A stretch of DNA of 64,000 nucleotides from Plasmodium malariae (GCF_900090045.1 NC_041778.1:860001-924000), one strand, 5' to 3'; shown: positions 13,067-24,061, counted from the first letter of the stretch. The notes: generated from the letters alone by a model not told the origin. Translations and numbers: made by a program.

Positions 13067-14035
13067 ATGGAAATAGTGAATGAAGGTTGGGTATTTAAGC
13101 AGTCGAAATATTTGAAGAGGTTAAGGAAAAGGTATATGATACTAACAAAAAATTTCATTTGTTCCTTTAAGTCTCAGTATTACCAGGGGGAGAGGCCAAC
13201 AGAGGTAATTTTTAAAAAAAAGGCACATATAAGTGGTAAAGCGATGTTACAAAACGAATAAATAGGAACTAACGTTATTATGCATTTTATTATTACTGTG
13301 TTATTATGCATTTTATTATTACTGTGTTATTATGCATTTTATTATTACTGTGTTATTATGCATTTTATTATTACTGTTGTTATTATGCATTTTATTATTA
13401 CTGTTGTTATTATGCATTTTATTATTACTGTTGCTATTTTACGTTTTATTATTATTATTACGTCATGTACTCTGTGAAAAGCCTATTTTTACATGAGCCG
13501 AACTAGAAAAGATGGCACATCGTTCAATCGATTTGTTTAACAAAATTTTGAAAAAAATATTCCCAATGGTCTGCACACACAAACACACATAGTCGCCAAT
13601 ATATATATGTATATACATGTACATAAACATACGTATATGCCTTTTTTGCGAATACACAGATATTGTACCTTAACAAATTTACCGAGTTAACTTCAATGGA
13701 AGATATTAGAAAGATAAAGTTGGTGGAAAACGAGTTAGATCTAACCAACATATATTTATTTAACATACGTTATAACAACAGGAAGATTTTGTTTGTGACC
13801 TTGGATAAGGATGAGAAAAACAAATGGATAAGTAAATAATTCTTTCTTTTTTTTTTTTTTTTTTTTTTTTTTTTGTTTATGTGTGTGTTTATACCTTTCT
13901 GTTATTTTTCTTTTTACGTCTCTTTTTTTCATTTTTTAGTTTTAACCTTGTTCATATTCTCGTCAACCCTTTTTTACTTTTGTAGAGCATATCAGCAAGC
14001 AGATGGTAAAACCTACGGTTTTATTGAGCGAATAA
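13067..14035 (+). CDS. Single PH-domain protein
   Basis: Three exons, 13067-13204, 13660-13831 and 13986-14035, encode 119 residues that are almost entirely one pleckstrin-homology fold. The N-terminus MEIVNEGWVFKQSKYLKRLRKRYMIL gives beta1-beta2 with the usual G-W and basic loop. The middle ends in KILFVTLDKDEKNKWI, the C-terminal helix carrying the PH tryptophan. Exon 3 continues the helix as KHISKQMVKPTVLLSE before TAA. Splice sites are GT-AG, and the phase-1 junction between exons 2 and 3 makes a Lys codon. PH domains bind phosphoinositides or protein partners, and a protein this small is probably a membrane-recruited adaptor; that role is inference. Intron 1 holds a 24-27-bp tandem repeat (TATGCATTTTATTATTAC) at 13278-13450. 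Confidence 0.85.
13278..13450 (+). repeat. Intronic 24-27 bp tandem repeat
   Basis: About seven copies of a unit containing TATGCATTTTATTATTAC lie inside intron 1 of the PH-domain gene. The first units differ from later ones by a few bases around the GTGTTAT or GTTGTTAT spacer. Frames through the array are open but encode only hydrophobic repeats, so it is non-coding. Confidence 0.85.
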
Positions 14036-14387
14036 CAGTAAAAAAAAAAAAAAAATTATATATATATATATATTTAAAAATAAAACGAAAAGGCCTTACA
14101 CTTCAAAAAAACAAATAACTCGTAAATACACTTTTATGGATTTTACGTGTTTTTTTTTTTTTTTTTTTTTATCTTTTTTTAATTATTCTTTTTTAAAAAT
14201 GCAAATTTATATATATATTTATATATTTATACAACATACACACAAAAATAAATGAACGAACGAATGAATAGGAAAAAACTGCTTAAGTTTTAAAGACACT
14301 TTTCCGATTAATTTTATTTCACCCTTCTCTCATTCCTTTTTTATTAATATTTTTGAAAAGAGAGTTATTCCGAAATTTTAATGCAAA

Positions 14388-14660
14388 TTAATTTGGGAAT
14401 GTCGGAGTTAAATAATTATCATATTTATTATTTTCGTCAAAATTATATGAGCACAAACAATTTAAATTTAAGTAATTTTTTAGCTCTTCTTTTAATCTAC
14501 AAAAATAAAAATACATAAATAATTACAATATATATAAGTGTATGAATAAGTATATAAAATATATGTGCATATATTATATGTACCTTCGCCTAAATTGCTA
14601 AGACAAAATCGTTTAAGCAAATTAAGAAACAATTGTATAGATTTTATGTAGTCTAGTTGT
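14388..14660 (-). pseudogene. Unresolved small gene: two exon-like segments with clashing phase
   Basis: Minus strand. The segment 14496-14388 follows a good acceptor (ATTTTTGTAG) and reads LKEELKNYLNLNCLCSYN, then DENNKYDNYLTPTFPN and TAA; it needs an upstream exon ending in phase 2. Just upstream, ending at a donor near 14584 (GAAG|GTACAT), a segment reads ELKKIQLDYIKSIQLFLNLL then KRFCLSNLGE, but it ends in phase 1. Both look coding, yet they cannot be joined without a stop. Either an exon is missed, the gene is frameshifted here, or one segment is chance. It lies directly downstream of the RRM gene on the same strand. I do not recognise the product. The pseudogene label is provisional. 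Confidence 0.35.
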
Positions 14661-14716
14661 ATTTTTTTCAGTTCATTCTATGCGTTGTATTTTTTGCTTA
14701 ATTTCATTCATTTTGT

Positions 14717-16348
14717 CTACTTGTTATCTTCCTTGTTTTCCTGCGGTTCCTCAACCTTGGTTAGAAGATTTAAAATAAAAGATTTATCTTTTTTTTTCTC
14801 CATTTCTTTCTCTTTCTTTTTCTTTTTTAATAGCTCATAGTTTTGTTCATTTAATTCGTTAATAATATCGTTTGTCAAGTCATCGTTAACTATTATTTGT
14901 TCATTATTTTTGTAAATGTTCTTTAATTCTTCAATTGCCTTTTTATTCCCTGAACAGGTAAGGGGAAAACGATCAAAATATGAATATTACTTGTACATGT
15001 AAAAAAGAAAAGAAAAGAAAAAGTATGGCTTGTAAAAAAAAAAAAAAAAAAAGGAAAAGAAAAAGAAAAAGAAAATGTATGATCTGTACATGTAGAAATA
15101 AAAAGAAAATGTATGATCTGTACATGTAAAAATAAAAAGAAAAAGTACGAATTGTGCATGTCAAAAAATAAGGGAAAAAAAGAAGGAAATAAAATATCAT
15201 ATTAAATAAATAAGAACTGTAGTATTTTCCCTCCATACATGATACAATTTTGCAAATTGAAAAAGTGATTTCTAATAAAGCACTGTAATATTTAATACAA
15301 ATTAATAAGGCAGTTATATTTACTAAACAAAATAACATTGGGTAAAAACATGCCCATTTCACATTCATAAATATAGTACACATTCACACATACATAAATA
15401 GATACCTACATAGATACCTACATGGATACCTACATAGATACCTACATGGATACCTACATGGATACCTACATAGATACCTACATGGATACCTACATAGATA
15501 CCTACATGGATACCTACATGGATACCTACATGGATACCTACATAGATACCTACATGAATACCTACATAAATAAATAATATATGTATATGTGTACATTTTC
15601 GTGCACGCATAAATTAGCTAAAAAGGGATGTAGACGTACTTATTACCTTTTATAGCTTTATATTTTATCTCGTCGCTTTTGCTAAGTGATAGCTTGAAAT
15701 CGTATTCGCATATTGTGCTATCTTTCAAATTCTAATAATATGCAAATTGAAAAGGAAATGGGAGAAATGAACAGATACGTAAGGGAAAATAAGAGGTATG
15801 GTTTAACATCATTATTGGGGAGGTAGCAACATGTACGAAAAGGATAGTAAAAAATGAAAAAAATAAATAAAATAACAACTGCACAAATGTATCAACTATT
15901 CATCACTGCTATGTTATTTCTTTTATAATTTATCTAATTACTTCGTACGCTTTTATAGCATCTTTGAAATGAACATATTTTATAAAAAACATGTTACTGC
16001 TTTTTTTCCCGAAATAAATACCTTCACCTAACAAAGGTCCATCTGGAAATGCGAAAAAGGAAGAGAAAAATAAGACAAAAGGGGAAAAATAAAAAAATGA
16101 AAAAATGAAAAAATAAAAAAATAAAAAAATAAAAAAATGAAATAAGAGAAAAAATGGCAACACCAAATTGCAGAGCAAAAAAGACACATTCCTTTTTCTT
16201 CCCTATTTTCATCTCTTCATATTTTAGTCTCATTAAATATATTTAACTATTTACATTTACTAAATATTTCGGTTATTTCAAATCGATTTATGTCAACAGG
16301 AATATTTTTGCAAAGTATAGTTCCGTTGCTATTGAGAATTTGGTTCAT
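14717..16348 (-). CDS. Small RRM-type RNA-binding protein
   Basis: Four minus-strand exons, 16348-16261, 16042-15942, 15731-15647 and 14949-14717, encode 168 residues. All junctions are GT-AG and the phases agree. The fold reads as an RNA recognition motif. ILCKNIPVD is beta1/RNP2, NRFEITEIF is helix 1, GEGIYFGKK is beta2 and MFFIKYVHFKDAIKAYENL is RNP1 plus helix 2. CEYDFKLSLSK is beta4. The C-terminal third (about 95-168) is charged and Lys/Glu-rich with KKKKKEKEMEKKKDK, likely coiled or disordered. It probably binds RNA in mRNA processing, but the target cannot be told. Introns hold a 12-bp tandem array (15400-15570) and a poly(A)-rich stretch at 16085-16150. The start is the only in-frame ATG before beta1. 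Confidence 0.75.
15395..15575. repeat. 12-bp tandem array GATACCTACATR
   Basis: About fourteen copies of a 12-bp unit, GATACCTACATA or GATACCTACATG, lie in the last intron of the RRM gene. The array is open in both orientations because 12 is a multiple of 3 and the unit has no stop in some frames. It is non-coding. Confidence 0.9.
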
Positions 16349-16420
16349 TTAGAAAAAGTGCTTTCCATATATACACAAGTCATGCATATATATATGATTA
16401 CATATACGTACATACATGTG

Positions 16421-16454
<34 letters not shown>

Positions 16455-17605
16455 CATATATATATACACAACAAAATTAAAAAATTGATTTGCGGAAAAA
16501 AGGAAAAAACAAAAGCTAATTTTCGTATGCGTAATTATATTTTGAATGGTATGAAATAGTAAAAAAAAAAAAAAAAAAAAAAAAATGGATAATATAATGG
16601 ATAATATAATGGATAATATAATGATGCTATGACTATAATACTATCTTGAAAATAATGATGAGTAATTTTATTTCCCCAAAAAGATTAGTAAAAAAGAGGG
16701 GCATTAAAAGACATATTTATATTGTGAATTACTTATGAGTAAGAAATATGAAAAGGGGAATTGAACTATTGTAATATAATAAAGAGCAAAAACATCATTT
16801 ACGAGGAGTTTATTAAAGTATATTTAATTTGTAATGCAAAATTGTAAAAAAAAAAAAAAAAAAAAAAAATGATTGTTCATAAAAAGATAAGCAAATATTT
16901 ATTATCCTTTTTAATACTTTAAAAATTGTTCATCTTATGTTTTGCTAAATTGGGAAAAAGGACTATGCAATCATGCAGATACATATATTTATAATACTGG
17001 AAGTACGATATGCCGTAAGTAAATTTTGTGTTTTGAAATAAAACTGCAACTTGTGTTTATTCTTTTTTTTTTTTTTTTTCTTTTCCATAATTAGCAAAAA
17101 GAAGGAAAAAAATAAAAATAAATTAATTAATAAACGAATGAATGGATAAATAAGTGAATGAATAAATAAACAAATAAACAGTTAAGTAATTGAATAGTGC
17201 TGCGTTACGCTTCGTTGTGCTTCGTTATGCTTCGTTATGCTTCGTTATGCTTCGTTATGCTTCGTTATGCTTCGTTATGCTTTGATACGCTTCGTTACTT
17301 ATATATTTTCTTGTAGTCTCTTTTGCATAGTTACGTATGGGCGCAATAGAACGCATTAATGAACTGTTTTAAAATAAATTGCCCCGTATGACGAGAAGAG
17401 TATGTGTATTTATACATGTATCCATATGGTACCTTTTTAACTTCACTTTTCCAACGATTTTCTATAGTAATGCAAATTTTAAAATGTTATGGAGAAGGAA
17501 ATTTTTCTGACTAACATTAAAAGTTTTAGTGCTAAATGAACAATCGTTATTTATAAGTACAAAAAAGGGAAAAAACAATGGTCGTTGGTATATGAGCGGA
17601 CTCGC

Positions 17606-17648
<43 letters not shown>

Positions 17649-17974
17649 TATATACACATGTGCTCAAATGTATTCATATGTATGACTATGTCGAGCTAAT
17701 GAAAAAAGTGTAAGGCAAAGTGCGTTTTTACTAATTATTTTTAATAAATTGAGTATCATTATTGCTTTTTAAAAAATTAGCAAAAATAGAAACACACAAA
17801 TGCTGGAGGAAAAGGGCGAACAAAAAAAAAAAAAGAAAAAAAAAAAAAAGGAAGAAGATATTGGGAGTCATAATTCTTACACTGTGCATATTATGAGAAA
17901 CATATGCAAAAAAAAAAAAAAAAAAGAAACTGTTTCTACATTTATGCGCTATGCACTACTGAAGGAGATACATT
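16349..17974. other. RRM-CDC45 intergenic region
   Basis: This holds TA/TACA microsatellite (16380-16470), poly(A) runs at 16561-16585 and 16845-16870, and poly(T) at 17064-17080. A compact 10-bp array of GCTTCGTTAT with variants lies at about 17205-17297, and TA microsatellite at 17610-17647. A very short spliced frame (exons 16973-17014 and 17095-17115, 20 codons) has a good GTAAGT donor and T-rich acceptor; I report it only as a finding. The 3' end of CDC45 lies to the right. Confidence 0.6.
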
Positions 17975-20164
17975 TTACAGGCTCCTTTCGTCCACGTCCT
18001 CCACTTTTTCCACTTCGTCTTCTTCCTCCGCTTCGTCTACTTCCTCCGCTTCGTCTACTTCCTCCACTTCGTCTACTTCCTCCGCTTCGTCTACTTCCTC
18101 CGCTTCGTCTACTTCTTCCGCTTCGTCTACTTCTTCCTCTTCGTTTACTTCCTCCTCTTCGTCCATTTCCCCCGCTTTGTCTTCTTCCTCCGCTTCGTCC
18201 TTTTCCCCCGCTTCGTCTACTTCCTCCTCGGTGGTGCTAGCATCCTGGGTTATTTCGCGCTTGTGCTCATGCTTGATGATCCCCCTGAAGACTTCCTTGA
18301 TCTCGTCGAGTATGAACTTCAAGTCGTTTCTTCTAAGTCTGATTGTGTTAACATCGGCAAGAGTATCATAATCAATCTGTTCTGCATTGGAGTACGCAAT
18401 TTTGGAAAAAATAATAGGCCAATAGTCTTTTTTATTTAAAGGTGTAAAGCCATAAATAATAGTTTCATCAGAGTCAGTGATGTGACAAACAAGGAGGTGA
18501 TAAGTTTTATATTTGTCATTGCAGTAGGATTGGAATGAAGAGAACATATTAGAAATAAACTTCAATTCAAAAGAATGATTATAGGAATTTTTGGCTGTTT
18601 GGAAAATGTTCATATAGATTTTAAAAGCAGAAGTAATAGTAATAGATTTTTTATTACTCTCCATAATTTTTTTAATTAATATACTTAAGTAGCTAGCTGC
18701 ATTTCGATGTAAATGTTTTTCAATAAGTTTATCATAGATTTCACATTGTTTCAGTCTATCTTTAAAAATATTAAATAAGAAATCGGATGTTTTGAGACAA
18801 TTATATAAATATGTATCCATTTTTTTTACTCTATTAATATATATATGTATAAGTATGATCATAAAATAGAAACTATCACTATTGTAAAGTACATAAGTTC
18901 TTCTCTTCCATCCTAAAGTATTCATTGGTTTTATAATTTTTATAAAATTTTTTAGTTTTACTAATATTTCATTTTGTTTTTTTAAATCTAATTGTCTAAA
19001 ATTACCAGTAAATTCTTTTATTTCGATATGACACATTGCTCTTATTTGATTGAAAGTATTCTTTACATTTTTATGATCGTATATATATATCCTTTCATCA
19101 ATTTCTAGTGATTCATTTAACGAGATAAATGATAACATGGGTAGTAATCCCCTTTCCGAATCAAAGGAAATGAAATGTCCATTAGATATGTTTAATGAAT
19201 CTTCATGTAAATTCTTTATTTCTTTGTTATAATAGTCATATGTTATTTGATCCGTCTTTAAATATGATATGAGTGATATACTACAGATAAAAATTATGGC
19301 GGAAGAATCGTCTTCACTTACGCATTGTACGAAGGGATATATCATCAAGCATAGGCACTTGTTTTCTTCTTTAATTATTGCACTATGATCATATAGCCTC
19401 GAAGGGACGTTCCTCCCCTTCCCTTTCCGCTTAGCATTCTCATCGTAGATAGGGAACGGGTACTCACATCCACCTCGCCGTCCATTCCCTCGTACATCTC
19501 CACGCGTATCTTCTTGTACATCTCCACGCGTATCTTCTTGTACATCTCCACGCGTATCTTCTTGTACATCTCCACGCGTATCATCTTGTACATCTCCACT
19601 TCTTTCATCTCTTTCGCCGCCTCTCCCCCCGTCTTTCTCACTTCTACTGTATATACTCATAATTTCATTGAGCTCTGCCTCGTTCAGTACCAAGTCCCAT
19701 TTATCACTGTTTGCAAAAATTTCATGAAAAGGTCTCTTATTATCTATAACGAAAAACTTCAAATAATCCAAGTAATTCCTTCCTAATATTTTACTAAAAA
19801 AGTTTTCAATAGACTCATAAATACTAATATCTGTGTTTATGTGACAACATATACCTATTAATATTACTGCAAAGAAATAATCTCTGTAATATTCTTTATT
19901 TTTGGAATATATATCATCATATTTTTTAAAAAATTTTGTCATATCTTCTTTTTTTTCTATAGCATAACTGAATATGTTAATATCTTTTTTTAAATTTTTA
20001 TGAAAATGTAATATATGTTCTGTACATATTGAGTCAATATTGTTAGAATAAAATATAAATATATTAAATTTGAATTCTTCATTTTTCCTATTTGATAACT
20101 CTTTTATTTCTCGGTTCACTCTCATGTAGTGATTCATGAACTCCTCTGCCTTTACAAACCCCAT
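17975..20164 (-). CDS. CDC45: CDC45-like replication factor
   Basis: Single exon, 729 residues from the ATG at 20164 (MGFVKAEEF). An in-frame ATG at 20233 would add 23 residues but reads through a Lys run, so I prefer the inner start. The C-terminal half matches CDC45. LGWKRRTYVLYNSDSFYF and the helical block (HRNAASYLSILIKKI) lead into NKKDYWPIIFSKIAYSNAEQ and RRNDLKFILDEIKEVF, equivalent to the conserved family end. CDC45 joins MCM2-7 and GINS as the CMG helicase at replication forks. Two species-specific low-complexity inserts are present. One is a GDVQEDTR repeat near residues 190-225 (DNA 19490-19590). The other is an acidic VDEAEE repeat that forms the extreme C-terminus (DNA 17990-18235). 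A diverged DHH-type core is expected by family but I cannot place its metal residues confidently. Confidence 0.87.
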   Translation of the reverse strand: MGFVKAEEFMNHYMRVNREIKELSNRKNEEFKFNIFIFYSNNIDSICTEHILHFHKNLKKDINIFSYAIEKKEDMTKFFKKYDDIYSKNKEYYRDYFFAVILIGICCHINTDISIYESIENFFSKILGRNYLDYLKFFVIDNKRPFHEIFANSDKWDLVLNEAELNEIMSIYSRSEKDGGRGGERDERSGDVQDDTRGDVQEDTRGDVQEDTRGDVQEDTRGDVRGNGRRGGCEYPFPIYDENAKRKGKGRNVPSRLYDHSAIIKEENKCLCLMIYPFVQCVSEDDSSAIIFICSISLISYLKTDQITYDYYNKEIKNLHEDSLNISNGHFISFDSERGLLPMLSFISLNESLEIDERIYIYDHKNVKNTFNQIRAMCHIEIKEFTGNFRQLDLKKQNEILVKLKNFIKIIKPMNTLGWKRRTYVLYNSDSFYFMIILIHIYINRVKKMDTYLYNCLKTSDFLFNIFKDRLKQCEIYDKLIEKHLHRNAASYLSILIKKIMESNKKSITITSAFKIYMNIFQTAKNSYNHSFELKFISNMFSSFQSYCNDKYKTYHLLVCHITDSDETIIYGFTPLNKKDYWPIIFSKIAYSNAEQIDYDTLADVNTIRLRRNDLKFILDEIKEVFRGIIKHEHKREITQDASTTEEEVDEAGEKDEAEEEDKAGEMDEEEEVNEEEEVDEAEEVDEAEEVDEAEEVDEVEEVDEAEEVDEAEEEDEVEKVEDVDERSL
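17985..18240 (-). repeat. Coding repeat: acidic C-terminal tail of CDC45
   Basis: Degenerate 15-18-bp repeats encode EVDEAEE and EEVNEEEEVDEAEE units for about 80 residues at the C-terminus of CDC45. On the opposite strand the array leaves Ser/Thr- and Leu/Pro-rich frames open; those are shadows. Confidence 0.85.
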
Positions 20165-21047
20165 TTTTTTTTTTTTTTCATTTAGGGGTTTGGCTTCGTG
20201 GGAAGAGCAGCTCTGGATGGAAGTACAGTCCATAAGAGCTACGATTCGTGTATGTTCGTGAGGGTGCTTATACTTGAGTACATGGAAATGTATGGAGCAT
20301 CCCCCTTGTGTATTCTTTCCGTTTCACGTTCTTTGGCACTTGTCCCTTATAATATTTACACATTAGTCATTTTATTTATAACGAGCGAACACCAGTGCAG
20401 CAGTATAGCAGTATAGCGATACAGTAGTATGTCAGTATAGCAGCACTGCTAGGTACACATATATACGTTTACATATGTGTATTTGTATATGTGTATTTGT
20501 ATATGTATGTGCATATATGACATACAATTTCAGTTCTTAGAAATTTCTTAAGCGAATTATTGAATGTTTTAAATGAAGGAGTTATGAAAATGGGGGGGGG
20601 GGGGAGAAAGGCATATACATATGAATATACGCATGCACAGTACGTACGCGTACACATATACACATACACATGTATACATATGCACACATACTAGCGTCGA
20701 AATGTGCGGACTCGGGAGATATTCGCAAAAGCTTATACCTCTTAGATAAATCAATAACATTAATGGAGATTCTCCACTTCTCCTATTTTTTGTAAGTTCA
20801 TTTCATTTTATCGTAAGGAGAATAACGTTGTTCATTGTTTCTTTTATGGGCTTTGAAGTTACAAAATGATATCTCCTTTTTGCCTTTCCAATTTTGTACA
20901 TATTTTGCATATTCTTTTTTGTGCTTACTGTGCACATCGTATTTTGTACATATTTTGCGTTTCTAATTTTTTTTTTTTTTTTTTTTTTGTTCGCTTGACA
21001 TATATATAAATATATATAATATATATATAAATATATATAATATATAT

Positions 21048-21111
<64 letters not shown>

Positions 21112-21304
21112 CACTGCGTATTACTAGTTGGTTAAGAATGCAAATTGGGAAGTCAAACACGTAGGTGCAATTGTAAGTATAATATATCAAAATAAAGAAA
21201 ACGAATTAGAAAAAGAAAATATGTAAAAGCATATTTTTTCTATTTCTCTTTCAGTAAGGAAGTACATTTTGTACATCATGTAAATGTGCCAAAAGGAGGG
21301 ACAT

Positions 21305-21336
<32 letters not shown>

Positions 21337-22143
21337 CCATCTTTTATATCTTTTTATTTCGATTTTACTTCTTTTATTTGTTTTTTTTTTTTCTTCCTCT
21401 TTTATTTCTTCTTACCAGCATACTTTTCGTTAAGTCCAAACTCAGTGGGAATTCATATATCCCTTGTTGCTTCACTTGTTTGAATAAAAGACGAATGGAC
21501 ATATTATATTTTATATGGGTACTTTCCTATTATTCCATTTCGCTCCTTAATGAATTGTTCTTTTGTGAACCTTTCCTCCTGAGCATGTATCTTTTATTAT
21601 TTTTTCAAATTCCAACCTTTAAGGTCGTTTTTTGTTTGTGTTTACGTTTGTGTTTACGTTTGTGTTTACGTTTGTGTTTACGTTTGTGTTTATGTTTGTG
21701 TTTATGTTTGTGTTTATGTTTGTGTTATGTTTGTGTTTATGTTTGTGTTTATGTTTGTGTTTACGTTTGTGTTTATGTTTGTGTTTACGTTTGTGTTTAT
21801 GTTTGTGTTTATGTTTGTGTTTATGTTTGTGTCTACGTTTGTGTTTACGCTTGTGTTTATGTTTGTCTTTTATTTTATTTTTTTTTTTTGATGAATATAA
21901 AAATTTGATTTATTTTGCTGGATTTGTGTGAGAAGTTGAATTAATTTTCAGCATTTAGAGTCTTTCGAGGGATTTACGAACGTGTAAGAATAAATGTATG
22001 TATACGTGGGTATATATGCATATGTATGTGTATATCTGTGTAAATATTTATGCCCATTTACATACAGAGCAGAGACGAATAAATAAAGCGGCAATACGAT
22101 ATTGTTTGAGCGTTTATGGCACAGGAGAATACTTCAATTAGCA
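20165..22143. repeat. CDC45 upstream region with GTTTATGTTTGT array
   Basis: Starts with the 5' flank of CDC45. It then holds GTATATGTGTATTT simple sequence at 20470-20520, a G run at 20591-20605 and TA microsatellite at 21000-21110. A 12-bp array GTTTATGTTTGT/GTTTACGTTTGT spans about 21635-21865. Poly(T) runs lie at 20966-20988 and 21309-21337. No gene is supported. The forward frames across the 12-bp array encode Cys/Leu/Val repeats only. Confidence 0.75.
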
Positions 22144-22634
22144 TTATTTCTTTTGGTTTATCATAATTGAGCTATTTTTTTTTTTTTTAATACTTATTTT
22201 TGTACGTATTATAAGAATATTACGCACACATCGCGTAATATAGTTTTTACCACTTAAAAGGATTTTCTTCTTTATTTGTATAGTATCTATTTTGTACACC
22301 ATTTTTTTTTTCTCCTTTCTTTGCTTTCTTTGCTTTTTTTTTTTTTTTTTTTCATGTGGTAAATTCTATACAACATAATTTATTTTAAGCTATAACACAG
22401 ATCGACATGATTTACTTAATCCCCGCGCTCTTCCCCCCATCCGTTAAACTTATAGAAAGGAAGCTCCTTATACGCGCATAAATATATACCTATATATGCT
22501 ATATATCTATATATGTTTATATATATATATATATGCATACACGATTACATGTTTGCGGATGTATGTGTGAACGCTCGTTCATTTTGCTTTTTTTTAGACA
22601 TATGTGGAAATGTAGTTATAGGATAATATTTCAT
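22144..22634 (-). CDS. Candidate four-exon mini-gene (66 aa)
   Basis: Minus-strand exons 22634-22549, 22466-22416, 22286-22251 and 22171-22144. All three junctions are GT-AG in phase 2, and intron lengths (82, 129 and 79 bp) are normal for Plasmodium. The product begins MKYYPITTFPHMSKKK, continues SFLSISLTDGGKSAGIK, then YYTNKEENPFKW, and ends CSIMINQKK. The ATG sits downstream of a long A-rich tract, typical of Plasmodium 5' UTRs. An alternative exon 1 ending at 22600 (GTCTAA donor) would shorten it to 49 residues. I do not recognise a family, and it has no clear signal or membrane segment. The support is four independent segments agreeing in phase, plus local GC-rich composition around 22420-22480. 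Confidence 0.5.
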
Positions 22635-24061
22635 TCTTCTACCTAATGGTGAAGAATATATATCCTTGCTCTTTTTAGATTTTTTTTTTTTTCTTTTTTC
22701 GTTTTTTACGTTTTTCAAATGTATTTATGGATGGGGAGCCGTAGCACTTTTTTCAAAAACGTTGGAGTTCCCACTTGTGTGAACATATGAACAAGCGTAC
22801 ATATGTATGTATACATATATAAGTATATTACGTGTATAAGTAAATATGTTCATATATCTGCGCATGCGCGTAAATGCGTATGTAAACGTATATCTATACT
22901 GACAGCATTATCGCAATTAGCGGAGTGGAATGTGGTTCTACTAAAATATGCATTATTTTTAAACCGTAAAATAGTACATGTGCTTCATTCATTTTACATT
23001 ACTGCTAATATAAGAATGACCAGTGTATAAATTTTTAGCAGTAAAGGCAATATTTTGCTTATAGGTAACTACAGAAACGTCCTTGCACTTTATGAAGGTG
23101 ATAATTTTTCCCTTTGAACATATTAACTCAGTTTCCAACAAAAGAAAATAAGCACATAAGAATTTCATACCTTTGTAATATCATACGTATAACATAATAC
23201 TATATATACTATTTTCAAGGGGTAAATTAATATATATACTTTATTTTTAATTGTTCATCGAAACGTTTAATCGTCTAGCTTAATATACTGGAAAAAAAAA
23301 AAAATTATATTATCTCTCTTATGATTCGCCCTTGGTATCGTATGATGATTAAAATGAAATCTTTTTTTTTTTTTTTTTTTTTTTTCTTTTTTTCAAATAA
23401 TATTTTTCTGCCCATTTTTCTTCTTAAATATTTCCTCACGTTCTTCCCATTTTTCTATTTTTCCTTTTATTTTTCGTTGTGTATTACGCTTCAAAAAAAA
23501 AAAAAAGGCAAAAAATTCGAACACTCACGATAAACTATCCCAAACGAAATTTCGAATTTTCGGTAAACCAAACATTGTTCATTGTTAGGGGTTATATTAT
23601 TCCTTTATATTTCTTTATGACGCATTTTTTTTATTATTTATTTTTTACTTTTTTTTATTTTTTTTTATTTTTTTTTTATTTTTTTATTTGTTTTTTTATT
23701 TTTCCAATTTTTCCCATTTTTCTCAGTATATGTCGAAATTTTATTTTACATATGTGCCGTGTAATGTTAATTTTAACGAATTTAAAAAATATTTAAGTAT
23801 CACCATTTTACCATATTACAATTTTTGAGAATAATGAAAAGTAAATCATATTTATTGACGGTAAATTGAAGCTGCTACGAGATAAACTTGGATTTTGCAG
23901 CCTGATGCGTCAGCTGCGCCGTATGTACGTTTGGCACTTTCCCCGCTTTTTTTTTTTTTTTTCCATTATCCATTGTCCATTTTGCATTATCCATCTTTCT
24001 TCTGCCTTATTTTTCTTCTTTCTCCCTTTTTTTTTTTTTTTTTTTCCCCCATTTTTGTACA
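22635..24061. other. Intergenic region upstream of RPB4
   Basis: This holds poly(T) runs (22680-22692, 23361-23385, 23941-23962, 24028-24045) and simple TA/GTATG sequence at 22790-22870. A patch at 22905-23110 is open on both strands with coding-like residues: EWNVVLLKYALFLNRKIVH on plus, EAHVLFYGLKIMHILVEPH on minus. I could not decide between them. The right part is the RPB4 promoter side. Confidence 0.5.

Noticed and set aside
15384..15610. Possible CRISPR-like array of 12-bp direct repeats
   Set aside because: Units are contiguous with no unique spacers, and the genome is eukaryotic. It is a minisatellite in an intron.
20165..20233. 23-codon upstream extension of CDC45
   Set aside because: An in-frame ATG exists at 20233, but the segment ends in a Lys run typical of a 5' UTR poly(A). 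The inner ATG is preferred, though not proven.
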